Assembly (NCBI GenBank): GCA_964497095.1
Contig: CAZCCL010000026.1
Location: forward strand, 1-27,399
Length of the DNA stretch: 27,399 bases
From: CAVPLM01 sp964497095
GTDB taxonomy: Bacteria; Actinomycetota; Thermoleophilia; RBG-16-64-13
Direction: 5' to 3'
Below, piece after piece: positions 7,385 through 14,913 of this stretch; position 1 is the stretch's first letter; the number at the start of each line of letters is the position of its first letter. A model generated the notes under the pieces. The model was not told the origin of the DNA. It saw only the letters and a list, made by a program, of their open reading frames with translations, and made no database searches. Both the position numbers and the translations under genes were made by a program.

Positions 7385-8164
7385 GTGGGCCTGTCGGACT
7401 GGCTTAGGATTCTCAAGGGCCGAGGTGGGGGAGGCGACGAGGCCACAGCCGGGCCGGAAGGTGCGATCCCGTTCCACGTGGCCATCATCATGGATGGCAA
7501 CGGCCGCTGGGCTCGGCGCCGGCACCTGCCGGTGATCGCCGGCCACCGGGCGGGCACGCAGGCCGTGCGGCGGGTGGTCGAGGCGGCGCGTGACGCGGGG
7601 ATCGGACAGTTGACTCTCTATTCCTTTTCGACCGAGAACTGGAGTCGACCGACCGAGGAGGTCGAAGGGCTCATGCAGTTGCACGGCGAGATGATCGCGA
7701 ACGAGGTGCCCACTCTGCACGCGAACGACTGCCGGGTCCTCTTCCTGGGACGGCGGGAGGGGTTCAGCGAAGACCTCCGCGCGAAGATGGAGTGGGCGGA
7801 AGAGCTGACGGCCGGCAATCGGCGGATGATCCTGTACATCGCCTTCAACTATGGAGGGCGCGGGGAGATCGTCGACGCGGTCCGCCGCGCCGCGGCCGCC
7901 GGGGTCGACCCGGCTGACATCGATGAAGCCGACATAGCCCGGCACCTCTACTCCCCTCTCATGCGGGACCCCGACCTGGTCATCCGGACGTCTGGAGAGA
8001 AGCGGCTCTCGAACTTCCTGCTGTGGCAGTCGGCCTACTCCGAGCTGTATTTCTGGGAAGGTCTATGGCCGGATTTCGATGAGAAGGAATTCCGGCACGC
8101 CCTGGAGGACTACGCCGCGCGCGAGCGCCGCTACGGCGCTCGCGCCCAGGATGCCGATGCTTAG
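7385..8164 (+). CDS. uppS: Undecaprenyl pyrophosphate synthase (cis-prenyltransferase)
   Basis: A 259-residue cis-prenyltransferase that condenses isopentenyl diphosphate onto an allylic primer to make the C55 lipid carrier for peptidoglycan. HVAIIMDGNGRWA carries the Mg-binding Asp (D37). Also seen are the conserved YSFSTENWSRP, RTSGEKRLSNFLLWQSAYSELYF and the C-terminal aromatic W/F-rich segment (FWEGLWPDF). GTG at 7385 starts one base after the frr stop; no ATG fits upstream of the catalytic motif. The N-terminal about 25 residues are Gly-rich and unconserved. Chain length specificity cannot be read from sequence, so it could make a somewhat different polyprenyl. The 3' end overlaps cdsA by 8 bases. 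Confidence 0.96.
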   Translation: MGLSDWLRILKGRGGGGDEATAGPEGAIPFHVAIIMDGNGRWARRRHLPVIAGHRAGTQAVRRVVEAARDAGIGQLTLYSFSTENWSRPTEEVEGLMQLHGEMIANEVPTLHANDCRVLFLGRREGFSEDLRAKMEWAEELTAGNRRMILYIAFNYGGRGEIVDAVRRAAAAGVDPADIDEADIARHLYSPLMRDPDLVIRTSGEKRLSNFLLWQSAYSELYFWEGLWPDFDEKEFRHALEDYAARERRYGARAQDADA

Positions 8165-8954
8165 ATACCGCGTCCTTGTCGCTGTGGTCGGCATCCCCAT
8201 CGGACTGGCGGCGGTGATCCTGGGGGGTTACTTCTTCTTGGGTCTGGTGGTACTGGTGACCGTGCTCGGACTGCATGAGTACTACACGATCTTGAGGCCA
8301 TATCGACCCAACCTGCTGGTCGGGTACGTGGCTGGACTGGGAGTGATCGCGGGAGCCTTCTTCGTGGGTGTGGAGGGTATCTTGGCCGGTCTGGCCGCCT
8401 TGGTCATCCTGGCCTTCTTCTGGTCGCTTTTTGGGGAGCTGGGGGCGCATCTGGTAGGGCGCATGGCGGTCACGGGTTTCGGCACGCTCTGGGTGGCTGT
8501 GGGGTTCGCCTATCTGCTGATGCTGCGGGAGCTCGAGCACGGTCTGGCGCTTACCATCATGGTGATGGCCTGCACCATGCTCAGCGACACCTTCGCCTAC
8601 TTCGTCGGTCGAGCCGTGGGACGGCATCGCATGGCGCCCCGGATCTCGCCGAACAAGTCGGTCGAAGGCGCCATCGGCGGTCTGGTCGGGGCAGTGGTGG
8701 CGGCGGTGGTCGTGAAGATCTACTCGCCTTGGCTGCCGGGCGTGGAGGCGGCGGTGCTGGGGCTGATCATCGGCGTGGTGGGACAGTGGGGCGATCTGTT
8801 CGAGTCTGCCTTCAAGCGGGATTTCCGTGTCAAGGATTCAGGCAGGGTCCTGCCCGGTCACGGGGGCATCCTCGATCGTTTCGATTCCATCCTCTTTGCC
8901 GGGTTCGTCGCCTACTGGGCGTCTCTCGTGCTGCTGGGCGATCTGGTGAGATGA
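8157..8954 (+). CDS. cdsA: Phosphatidate cytidylyltransferase CdsA
   Basis: A roughly 265-residue integral membrane enzyme forming CDP-diacylglycerol from phosphatidate and CTP, the branch point of phospholipid synthesis. It has about seven to eight hydrophobic segments. The family signature is complete near the C-terminus: PNKSVEGAIGG, then GDLFESAFKRDFRVKDSG followed by PGHGGILDRFDS. ATG 8157 is preferred because CAGG lies 6 bases upstream; ATG 8151 is two codons earlier but abuts that site. The start lies inside uppS (8-base overlap), and the TGA overlaps the dxr ATG (ATGA). Confidence 0.95.
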   Translation: MLRYRVLVAVVGIPIGLAAVILGGYFFLGLVVLVTVLGLHEYYTILRPYRPNLLVGYVAGLGVIAGAFFVGVEGILAGLAALVILAFFWSLFGELGAHLVGRMAVTGFGTLWVAVGFAYLLMLRELEHGLALTIMVMACTMLSDTFAYFVGRAVGRHRMAPRISPNKSVEGAIGGLVGAVVAAVVVKIYSPWLPGVEAAVLGLIIGVVGQWGDLFESAFKRDFRVKDSGRVLPGHGGILDRFDSILFAGFVAYWASLVLLGDLVR

Positions 8955-10111
8955 AGCGGGTCATCGTCTTAGGGGCTACCGGGTCGATTGGGGTGCAGGC
9001 CCTCCAGGTGGTCGCCGCCAGCAGCGACCTGACCGTGGTCGGTCTGTCCTGCGACCGAAACGTGAGGTTGCTTCTGGAACAGGCCGTCTCGCTGGGAGTG
9101 ACGGATCTGGCGGTCGCGGACGTCGCGGCCGCGGAGACGGTCTCTCCCGCCCTCTACCCGGAATTGGGCCTGCGAAAAGGCCCCGGCGCGGCCGCGCGAC
9201 TCGTGAGAGAGGTGGCAGCCGACCTGGTGTTGAACGCCATCGTGGGCTTCGCGGGGCTGGAGTCGACCATAGCCGCGTTGGAGAACGATCGGACTCTTGC
9301 CCTTGCCAACAAGGAGAGCCTGGTCTGTGCCGGCTCTCTTGTCACCGCCCTGGCGGCCCGGAGGACTCTCGCAATCCTGCCGGTGGACTCGGAGCACTCG
9401 GCCCTCTTTCAGTTGATCGCTTCGGCCGATAGAAAGAACGTGAGCTCGGTGGTCATCACCTCGTCCGGGGGCCCGTTGCGGGGTAGGAAGCGGAGCCAAC
9501 TGGCCGGGGTGACCAGGACCGAGGCCCTCGCTCACCCGACGTGGTCGATGGGGGAGAAGATCAGTGTCGACTCCGCCACCCTCATGAACAAGGGGCTGGA
9601 AGTCATAGAGGCTCATCACCTTTTCGGTCTGGACTACGACCAGATCGAGGTGGTCGTGCACCCGCAGTCGCTTGTGCATGCGCTCGTCAGGCTGATCGAC
9701 GGCTCCCTGCTGGCCCATGTCGGTCCGCCCGACATGCGGGTCCCGATCGCTTACGCGCTGCACTACCCAGAGAGGGTCTCCCTCGATGTCGGGCCTCTCG
9801 AGCTCTCGGGCGGACTCGCCCTTGAGTTTTCGGCCCCCGATGAGGAGACCTTCCCCGCGGTCAGGATGGCGCGCGAGGCGGGCGTCCGAGGCGATGCGGC
9901 CACCTGCGCCCTCAATGCGGCGAACGAGGTGGCGGTCAACGCCTTCCTGGAGGGAGCTTTGCCTTTTTGGGGTATATACGAAGTGGTGGAGGCGGTCCTG
10001 GAGCAGAGCACCGAGGGCGACTTGGGAACTTACGCGGAGGCCGCGGCCGTCGATGAATGGGCTAGAGGCAGGGCCGCCGGAGCCTGTGCTCGAGTTTCGA
10101 TAGGGAGATAG
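8951..10111 (+). CDS. dxr: 1-deoxy-D-xylulose 5-phosphate reductoisomerase
   Basis: A 386-residue DXR (IspC), the NADPH-dependent second enzyme of the MEP isoprenoid pathway. Seen are the NADPH loop GATGSIG at the N-terminus, LANKESLV, the metal-binding PVDSEHSALFQ, TSSGGPLR, the HPTWSMGEKISVDSATLMNKGLE segment, HPQSLVH and PPDMRVPIAYALHYPER. It starts at ATG 8951 overlapping the cdsA stop by ATGA. It supplies precursors for UppS just upstream and shares the pathway with ispG two genes on. Length and motifs are ordinary. Confidence 0.97.
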   Translation: MKRVIVLGATGSIGVQALQVVAASSDLTVVGLSCDRNVRLLLEQAVSLGVTDLAVADVAAAETVSPALYPELGLRKGPGAAARLVREVAADLVLNAIVGFAGLESTIAALENDRTLALANKESLVCAGSLVTALAARRTLAILPVDSEHSALFQLIASADRKNVSSVVITSSGGPLRGRKRSQLAGVTRTEALAHPTWSMGEKISVDSATLMNKGLEVIEAHHLFGLDYDQIEVVVHPQSLVHALVRLIDGSLLAHVGPPDMRVPIAYALHYPERVSLDVGPLELSGGLALEFSAPDEETFPAVRMAREAGVRGDAATCALNAANEVAVNAFLEGALPFWGIYEVVEAVLEQSTEGDLGTYAEAAAVDEWARGRAAGACARVSIGR

Positions 10112-10119
10112 GGTTCTTC

Positions 10120-11304
10120 TTGAGCTTCATCGGGATAATCGTAGCCATCGTGGGACTGGGTTTCCTCATCTTGGCTCATGAGTTCGGTCACTTCATCGTG
10201 GCCAAGCTGACGGGCATGAGGGTGGAGGAGTTCAGCGTGGGCTTCGGCCGCTTCCTCGTCAGCCGTCGAGTCGGGGAGACCGTCTATGGGATATCCGCCC
10301 TTCCTCTCGGCGGTTATGTGCGGGTGACGGGTATGCACAAGGAGGAGTTCGAGGCTCGGGTGGCGGAGGCCGAAGAGGAGCGCATGCTGTCCGGATCCTC
10401 GGACGAGGATGAAAGCGAGTGGGAGAGCAAGCATCGTCCCAGAGACCCCGAGGATCGCCTGGCAGGGAAACGGGCCCTCAGCCCCGCCGAGATCGCTGCC
10501 ACGCCTGTAGAGCGCCGGTACTACTCCCATCCGTTCTCTCACAAGCTCGCCTTCATCGTGGCAGGTGTGACCATGAACATGATCGTGGCGTTCCTGCTCA
10601 TCTTCATAGTGGGACTCACCCAGGGAGAGGGCATCACCAGCACGGTCATCGCGGAGGTGGAGGCCGGGACGCCGGCCGCGGCGGCCGGCGTCCAGCCTGG
10701 AGACCGTATCGTGAGCGTCGACGGGACCACGACCGACAGCTGGGAGGAGGTGCGGACCGAGATCCTCCTGCACCCGGGGGAAAGCGTGGTCTTCGAGGTG
10801 GAGCGCGACGGCGCCATGGTCCAACTGACTGCCGACCTTGCCGAGCAGGATGACGGGACCGGGTACTTGGGGGTGCTGCCCACGTTCGAGCACAAGGATC
10901 TGGGGGTGATCGGGGCCTTCGGCTATGCGGCTCGGACCACCGCCAATATGGTGACGCTGATCTTCAAAGGGATCGGCATGATGTTCACCGGAGAGGTGCC
11001 GGTGACCGGCTCGCAAGGGCTGGCCGGTCCGGTGGGTATCATCCAGCTCTCCAGTGAAGCCGTGCAGGGCGGCTACTACCTCATGCTTCTCGCCCTCATC
11101 AGTATCAACCTGGCCATCCTCAACATGCTGCCCTTGCTGCCGCTCGACGGCGGGCATGTGCTTTTCAGCATCATCGAGCGCATACGGGGGCGGAGCATCT
11201 CCCTGCGGGCGTTCGAGCGGATATCCATGGTGGGGTTCGCTTTGTTCCTTCTTCTCTTCATCGTGGCCACCTCCAACGACATCGGCCGTATCTTCAGCGG
11301 CTAG
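10120..11304 (+). CDS. rseP: Site-2 membrane metalloprotease RseP/RasP
   Basis: A 394-residue intramembrane zinc protease of the M50B family, which cuts membrane-embedded regulators such as anti-sigma factors and leftover signal peptides. The active site HEFGH is at residues 20-24 in the first membrane segment; LDGGH (342-346) supplies the third metal ligand. One PDZ domain lies at about 175-260 (GTPAAAAGVQPGDRIVSVDG). Membrane segments are at about 3-22, 143-167, 310-335 and 367-386. Residues about 75-133 are an acidic, Glu/Asp/Ser/Arg-rich insertion before the second membrane segment, not found in typical RseP. The TTG start at 10120 follows TAGGG; no ATG or GTG gives the N-terminal membrane segment. 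Confidence 0.95.
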   Translation: MSFIGIIVAIVGLGFLILAHEFGHFIVAKLTGMRVEEFSVGFGRFLVSRRVGETVYGISALPLGGYVRVTGMHKEEFEARVAEAEEERMLSGSSDEDESEWESKHRPRDPEDRLAGKRALSPAEIAATPVERRYYSHPFSHKLAFIVAGVTMNMIVAFLLIFIVGLTQGEGITSTVIAEVEAGTPAAAAGVQPGDRIVSVDGTTTDSWEEVRTEILLHPGESVVFEVERDGAMVQLTADLAEQDDGTGYLGVLPTFEHKDLGVIGAFGYAARTTANMVTLIFKGIGMMFTGEVPVTGSQGLAGPVGIIQLSSEAVQGGYYLMLLALISINLAILNMLPLLPLDGGHVLFSIIERIRGRSISLRAFERISMVGFALFLLLFIVATSNDIGRIFSG

Positions 11305-11316
11305 CTCGGAGCGATC

Positions 11317-12450
11317 GTGCCCAGCGAACGCAGGGTGAACGTCGGTGGGGTGCCGGTGGGTGGTGGCGCTCCCGTGGTGGTGCAGTCGATGACCAACACC
11401 CGCACCGACGATACCGAGGCGACTCTGAGCCAAGTCCGCGCCTTGGCCGTCGCCGGGGCGGGATTGGTGCGGGTAGCGGTGCCGGATGCTGCCGCCGCCA
11501 AGGCGTTGCGGGAGCTGGTCGCGGACTCCCCGGTCCCTCTTATCGCGGATGTTCATTTCGATCACCGTCTGGCCGTGGAGGCCTTGCGGGCCGGAGCCGC
11601 CGGCATACGCATCAACCCTGGGAACATCGGAGGCCGGCTCGAGGTCGGTGAGGTGGTGGAGGCGGCCCGGGACGCCGAGGCGGTCATAAGGATCGGGGTC
11701 AACAGTGGTTCCCTACAGCGGGACCTGCGGGCGTTGGAGGAGAGGGACCCGGCTGGGGCCTTGGTGGAATCCGCGGTGCGGTACTGCGGGCTTGTCGAGG
11801 AGATGGATTTCCACGAACTCAAGGTCTCGGTCAAGTCTTCCACGCCCCTGGTCACGATCACGGCCAACCGGTTGCTTGCCGAACGCGTTCGCTATCCGCT
11901 GCATCTGGGTCTGACCGAGGCAGGCACGCGCTGGGCCGGCTCTCTCAGGAGCGCCGTGGTCCTGGGTGTGCTTCTGGCCGAGGGAGTGGGCGACACCATC
12001 CGGGTCTCACTCACGGGGGATCCTGTGGAGGAGGTGCGCGTGGCCTGGGAGATTCTCCGCGCCCTCGATCTCGCCCCCCGAGGGCCGCGGGTCGTCTCCT
12101 GTCCTACGTGCGGGCGGACCCGGATCGATCTAGAGCCTCTCGCTTTGGAGGTGGAACGGCGCCTGCAGGCCTCGGGACTGGATCTTGAAGTGGCCGTCAT
12201 GGGCTGCGTGGTGAACGGACCGGGAGAGGCGCGAAAAGCGGACTTCGGCATCGCCGGGGGGGACGGAGAAGGGGTGGTGTTCGCTGCCGGGCGACCCGTC
12301 CGCAGGGTGGCCCAGGACGCTTTGGTGGAAGCGCTGTTCGCCGAGATCGCTCGCCGACAGCAGAAGTCCGCTACCGAGGGTGCCGCAGACGTTCGGGGAG
12401 ACACGGACCCCGGCTCCACCGGAAGCTCTGGGCGCGGCACGGCCTGCTAG
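11317..12450 (+). CDS. ispG: 4-hydroxy-3-methylbut-2-en-1-yl diphosphate synthase IspG (GcpE)
   Basis: A 377-residue 4Fe-4S enzyme converting MEcPP to HMBPP in the MEP pathway. The N-terminal TIM-barrel start VNVGGVPVGGGAPVVVQSMTNTRTDD is canonical. The cluster ligands are C262, C265 (SCPTCGR), C297 and E304 (GCVVNGPGE). It uses GTG 11317 with CGGAG five bases upstream, 12 bases after rseP. The last about 30 residues are a low-complexity polar tail beyond the conserved domain. With dxr it links this region to isoprenoid supply for the UppS product. Confidence 0.97.
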   Translation: MPSERRVNVGGVPVGGGAPVVVQSMTNTRTDDTEATLSQVRALAVAGAGLVRVAVPDAAAAKALRELVADSPVPLIADVHFDHRLAVEALRAGAAGIRINPGNIGGRLEVGEVVEAARDAEAVIRIGVNSGSLQRDLRALEERDPAGALVESAVRYCGLVEEMDFHELKVSVKSSTPLVTITANRLLAERVRYPLHLGLTEAGTRWAGSLRSAVVLGVLLAEGVGDTIRVSLTGDPVEEVRVAWEILRALDLAPRGPRVVSCPTCGRTRIDLEPLALEVERRLQASGLDLEVAVMGCVVNGPGEARKADFGIAGGDGEGVVFAAGRPVRRVAQDALVEALFAEIARRQQKSATEGAADVRGDTDPGSTGSSGRGTAC

Positions 12451-12520
12451 ACTGTCTGCACCGCGTGCACCTAACGCCACGGCACGCGTCCGGCTTTCAC
12501 GTGGATCCGAGGAGGGACCT

Positions 12521-14314
12521 ATGCGGGCCACCGCTTTCTTCATGCCGACGGTCAAAGAGGACCCGGCCGATGCCGAGGCCGTCAGCCACAAGCTGATGGT
12601 GCGGGGCGGTTTCGTCCGCCAGTTCGCCTCCGGCATCTACATCATGCTGCCCCTGGGCTGGCGGGTGATGCAACGCATCTGTCGCATCATCCGCGAGGAG
12701 ATGGACGCCATCGGGGCGGTGGAGTTGTCCATGCCCACGATGCATCCCGCGGACGTCTGGCAGGCGAGTGGGCGTTACGAGGCCATCGGTCCGGAGATGT
12801 TCCGGTTCAAGGACCGTGGTGGCAGGGACATGGTCCTGGCGATGACCCACGAGGAGGTCTTCGCCTGGATGGCGTCGCGGGAACTGCGCTCCTATCGCGA
12901 CCTACCCCAGATCTGGTACCAGATCCAACTCAAGTTCCGAGACGAACCGCGGGCCAAGGGCGGCGTGCTCCGAGTCCGGGAGTTCCTCATGAAGGACTCT
13001 TACTCGTTCGACGTGGACGAGGCCGGTCTCGATGAGAGCTACGCCAAGCATATCGGAGCCTACGACCGCATCTTTGCCCGCTGTGGTCTCCGGTTCTTCC
13101 GGGTGGAGAGCGACAGCGGGTTCATGGGTGGGGCCCAGGCCCACGAATACATGGCGCCGTCCCGGGCCGGTGAGGACCGGGTTGCCCTATGCTCGGCGTG
13201 CGGGTACTCGGCCAATGTCGAACTGGCCCGTTCGGTGGCGCGCTCCCCGCAGCACCAGAGGAAGGGCGGGGAAGCGCGGCGGTCGGCAGGGGCGGAAGAA
13301 TCCCCCGATACGAAGCCCCGTGAAGTGTCGACGCCCGAGCAGCGGACCATCGAGCAGGTGTCCGAGTTCTTGGAGATCCCCCCGAGTTCGATGATAAAGA
13401 CGCTGCTCTACATGGCGGGCGACTCGCCCGTGCTGGTCTTGGTGCGTGGGGACCACAGCCTGCACGAGAGCAAGCTGATGCGCTTCCTCAAGAGCGAGGT
13501 GCGCCCGGCCCACCCGGAGGAGGTCAAAGCGATCGCGGGTGCGGAGGTGGGTTTCATCGGGCCGGTGGGTCTGCCCAAGGAGGCTGTGCTCAGGGTCGTA
13601 GCCGACGAGAGCCTGCGCCCTGCGGACCCGGGCAGCTCGGCCGGTACCGACGGCGCAGGCGCCCCCCGAGAGTATGCGACGGGCGCCAACAAAGACCACA
13701 CTCACCTGGTCGGCGTGGTGGTTGAGCGCGATTTCGCCGCGGAATACGCGGACCTACGTGAGGCTGCGGAGGGAGACGGCTGTCCGGAATGCGGCCGTCC
13801 GCTCATCATCGAACAGGTCATCGAGGTCGGCAACATATTCAGGTTGGGCACCAAGTATACGGTGCCGCTCGGGGCCACGGTCCTTGACGAAGAAGGGAAG
13901 GAACGTCCGGTAGTGATGGGCTCCTACGGCATCGGCCCGGCCCGTATCGCCGCTGCTGCGATCGAGCAGAGTAACGACGAGCGCGGGATCGTCTGGCCCA
14001 AGGCCATCGCGCCCTTCGACGTCTATCTGGTCCAGGTCAAAGCCAAGGATCCCGTGCAGAGCGACGTGGCGAGGACGCTCTATGAGGGCCTGACGGCGGG
14101 AGGTCGGGAGGTGCTCTGGGACGACCGTGATGAGCGCCCGGGCGTGAAATTCGCCGACGCCGAGCTCATAGGATGCCCGGTCCGGGTCACGGTGGGCAAG
14201 AAAGCCCCGGAAGGGGTGGTAGAGGTCGAGTCACGTGCCGGAGGCGGGCGGGAAGAGGTGTCCGTCACGGATTGCGTGGGTCGGGTGAGCGCTCTGTGGG
14301 GCGCTGCGCGCTGA
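12521..14314 (+). CDS. proS: Prolyl-tRNA synthetase (bacterial type, with editing domain)
   Basis: A 597-residue class II synthetase that charges tRNA-Pro. Seen are the N-terminal catalytic core with SGIYIMLPLGWRVMQRI (motif 1 region), motif 2 around FRDEPRAKGGVLRVREFLMKD (139-159), an inserted editing (INS/YbaK-like) domain at about 275-410, motif 3 GSYGIGPARIAAA (467-479) and the anticodon-binding domain (about 495-597). ATG 12521 has GGAGGG at ideal spacing. The frame is open further upstream into ispG but without conservation, so the earlier start was rejected. A polar unconserved linker lies at about 245-275. The 70-base spacer after ispG shows no clear promoter. Confidence 0.97.
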   Translation: MRATAFFMPTVKEDPADAEAVSHKLMVRGGFVRQFASGIYIMLPLGWRVMQRICRIIREEMDAIGAVELSMPTMHPADVWQASGRYEAIGPEMFRFKDRGGRDMVLAMTHEEVFAWMASRELRSYRDLPQIWYQIQLKFRDEPRAKGGVLRVREFLMKDSYSFDVDEAGLDESYAKHIGAYDRIFARCGLRFFRVESDSGFMGGAQAHEYMAPSRAGEDRVALCSACGYSANVELARSVARSPQHQRKGGEARRSAGAEESPDTKPREVSTPEQRTIEQVSEFLEIPPSSMIKTLLYMAGDSPVLVLVRGDHSLHESKLMRFLKSEVRPAHPEEVKAIAGAEVGFIGPVGLPKEAVLRVVADESLRPADPGSSAGTDGAGAPREYATGANKDHTHLVGVVVERDFAAEYADLREAAEGDGCPECGRPLIIEQVIEVGNIFRLGTKYTVPLGATVLDEEGKERPVVMGSYGIGPARIAAAAIEQSNDERGIVWPKAIAPFDVYLVQVKAKDPVQSDVARTLYEGLTAGGREVLWDDRDERPGVKFADAELIGCPVRVTVGKKAPEGVVEVESRAGGGREEVSVTDCVGRVSALWGAAR

Positions 14315-14317
14315 CCG

Positions 14318-14335
14318 TTGCTTTCCTATAGTAAA
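14318..14335 (+). promoter_or_regulatory. Putative upstream element of rimP, shared with rpsB
   Basis: TTGCTTTCCTATAGTAAA begins four bases after the proS stop. It matches the rpsB upstream element at 16 of 18 positions. The centre TTTCCTATAGTAAA is a near-perfect inverted repeat around CTATAG (one mismatched pair). It lies immediately upstream of the rimP promoter, a position where an activator or a second, upstream promoter could act. Confidence 0.45.
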
Positions 14336-14345
14336 GCCCTTTTGG

Positions 14346-14375
14346 TTGCCAGCTTTGCGGGCCTCATGCTATAAT
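14346..14375 (+). promoter_or_regulatory. Sigma-70-type promoter of the rimP-nusA-infB operon
   Basis: TTGCCA (14346-14351) and a perfect TATAAT (14370-14375) are separated by 18 bases. A TG one base before the -10 makes it an extended -10. Transcription would start near 14382. This is the best housekeeping promoter in the window and fits an operon start before rimP. Confidence 0.8.
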
Positions 14376-14406
14376 CCGCCCGTGACAATAGCCAAGCTGT
14401 TTCGCG

Positions 14407-14438
14407 AAAGTGGGTGCAGTCGGGCCCACTTTTGTTTT
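14407..14438 (+). terminator. Attenuator-like intrinsic terminator in the rimP leader
   Basis: AAAGTGGG (14407-14414) pairs perfectly with CCCACTTT (14425-14432) over a 10-base loop, followed by a T-tract (TTTTGTTTT with one G, from 14430). It lies about 25 bases downstream of the predicted start of transcription and 14 bases before the rimP start codon. It can therefore only act as a premature terminator. Attenuator hairpins in rimP leaders are described in other bacteria. Control by NusA, encoded downstream, is an inference. Confidence 0.75.
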
Positions 14439-14451
14439 ACTCGAGGGGATC

Positions 14452-14904
14452 GTGGAGCTGACGGAAGTCTGGGTTCAGCAGGTCATCGACCGGGAGATCG
14501 AGGGCGTCGAACTCGTGATCCTGGAGGAGGCGGGCAACAGGCGGCAGAAGATACTGCGCCTGTATATCGACCACGCCGATGGGGTGACCCACGATCTGTG
14601 TGCCGGGGTATCGGCGGCTGTCGGCCGGGCGCTCGATGAGGTCGACGCGTTCGATGGGGCGTACACTTTGGAGGTGAGTTCGCCCGGAATAGAAAGGCCA
14701 CTGCGAAAGCAGAGCCACTTCGAGGCACAGCTCGGCAAGAAGATCTACGTCAAGACCCGGGTCCCGATCGAGGGGAGCAAAGTCTGGCAGGGGGTCCTGC
14801 TTGAAGCCGGGGCGGCGGAGATACTAGTGCAAGAGGCGGAGCGCGAGGTGAGGATCCCACTGGAGGAGATCGCAAGCGCTCATCTGATATACGAGTTCGG
14901 ATAG
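14452..14904 (+). CDS. rimP: Ribosome maturation factor RimP
   Basis: A 150-residue RimP, required for 30S maturation (S12-dependent assembly). The N-terminal domain reads QQVIDREIEGVELVILEEAGNRRQKILRLYID, followed by the motif YTLEVSSPGIERPLRKQSHF and an Sm-like C-terminal domain with LGKKIYVKTR. GTG 14452 is chosen: GAGGGG lies five bases upstream and the length is then family-typical. An in-frame GTG at 14410 lies inside the terminator stem and is rejected. nusA begins 9 bases downstream, the usual pairing. Confidence 0.95.
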   Translation: MELTEVWVQQVIDREIEGVELVILEEAGNRRQKILRLYIDHADGVTHDLCAGVSAAVGRALDEVDAFDGAYTLEVSSPGIERPLRKQSHFEAQLGKKIYVKTRVPIEGSKVWQGVLLEAGAAEILVQEAEREVRIPLEEIASAHLIYEFG

Positions 14905-14913
14905 GGGGAAGGG

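Noticed and set aside
10030..11565. Minus-strand frame of about 511 codons opposite rseP and ispG
   Set aside because: Antisense shadow of two clearly recognised genes, no conserved domain seen.
12380..12520. In-frame extension of proS into the ispG end
   Set aside because: No conservation; ATG 12521 has an ideal GGAGGG and begins at the family N-terminus.
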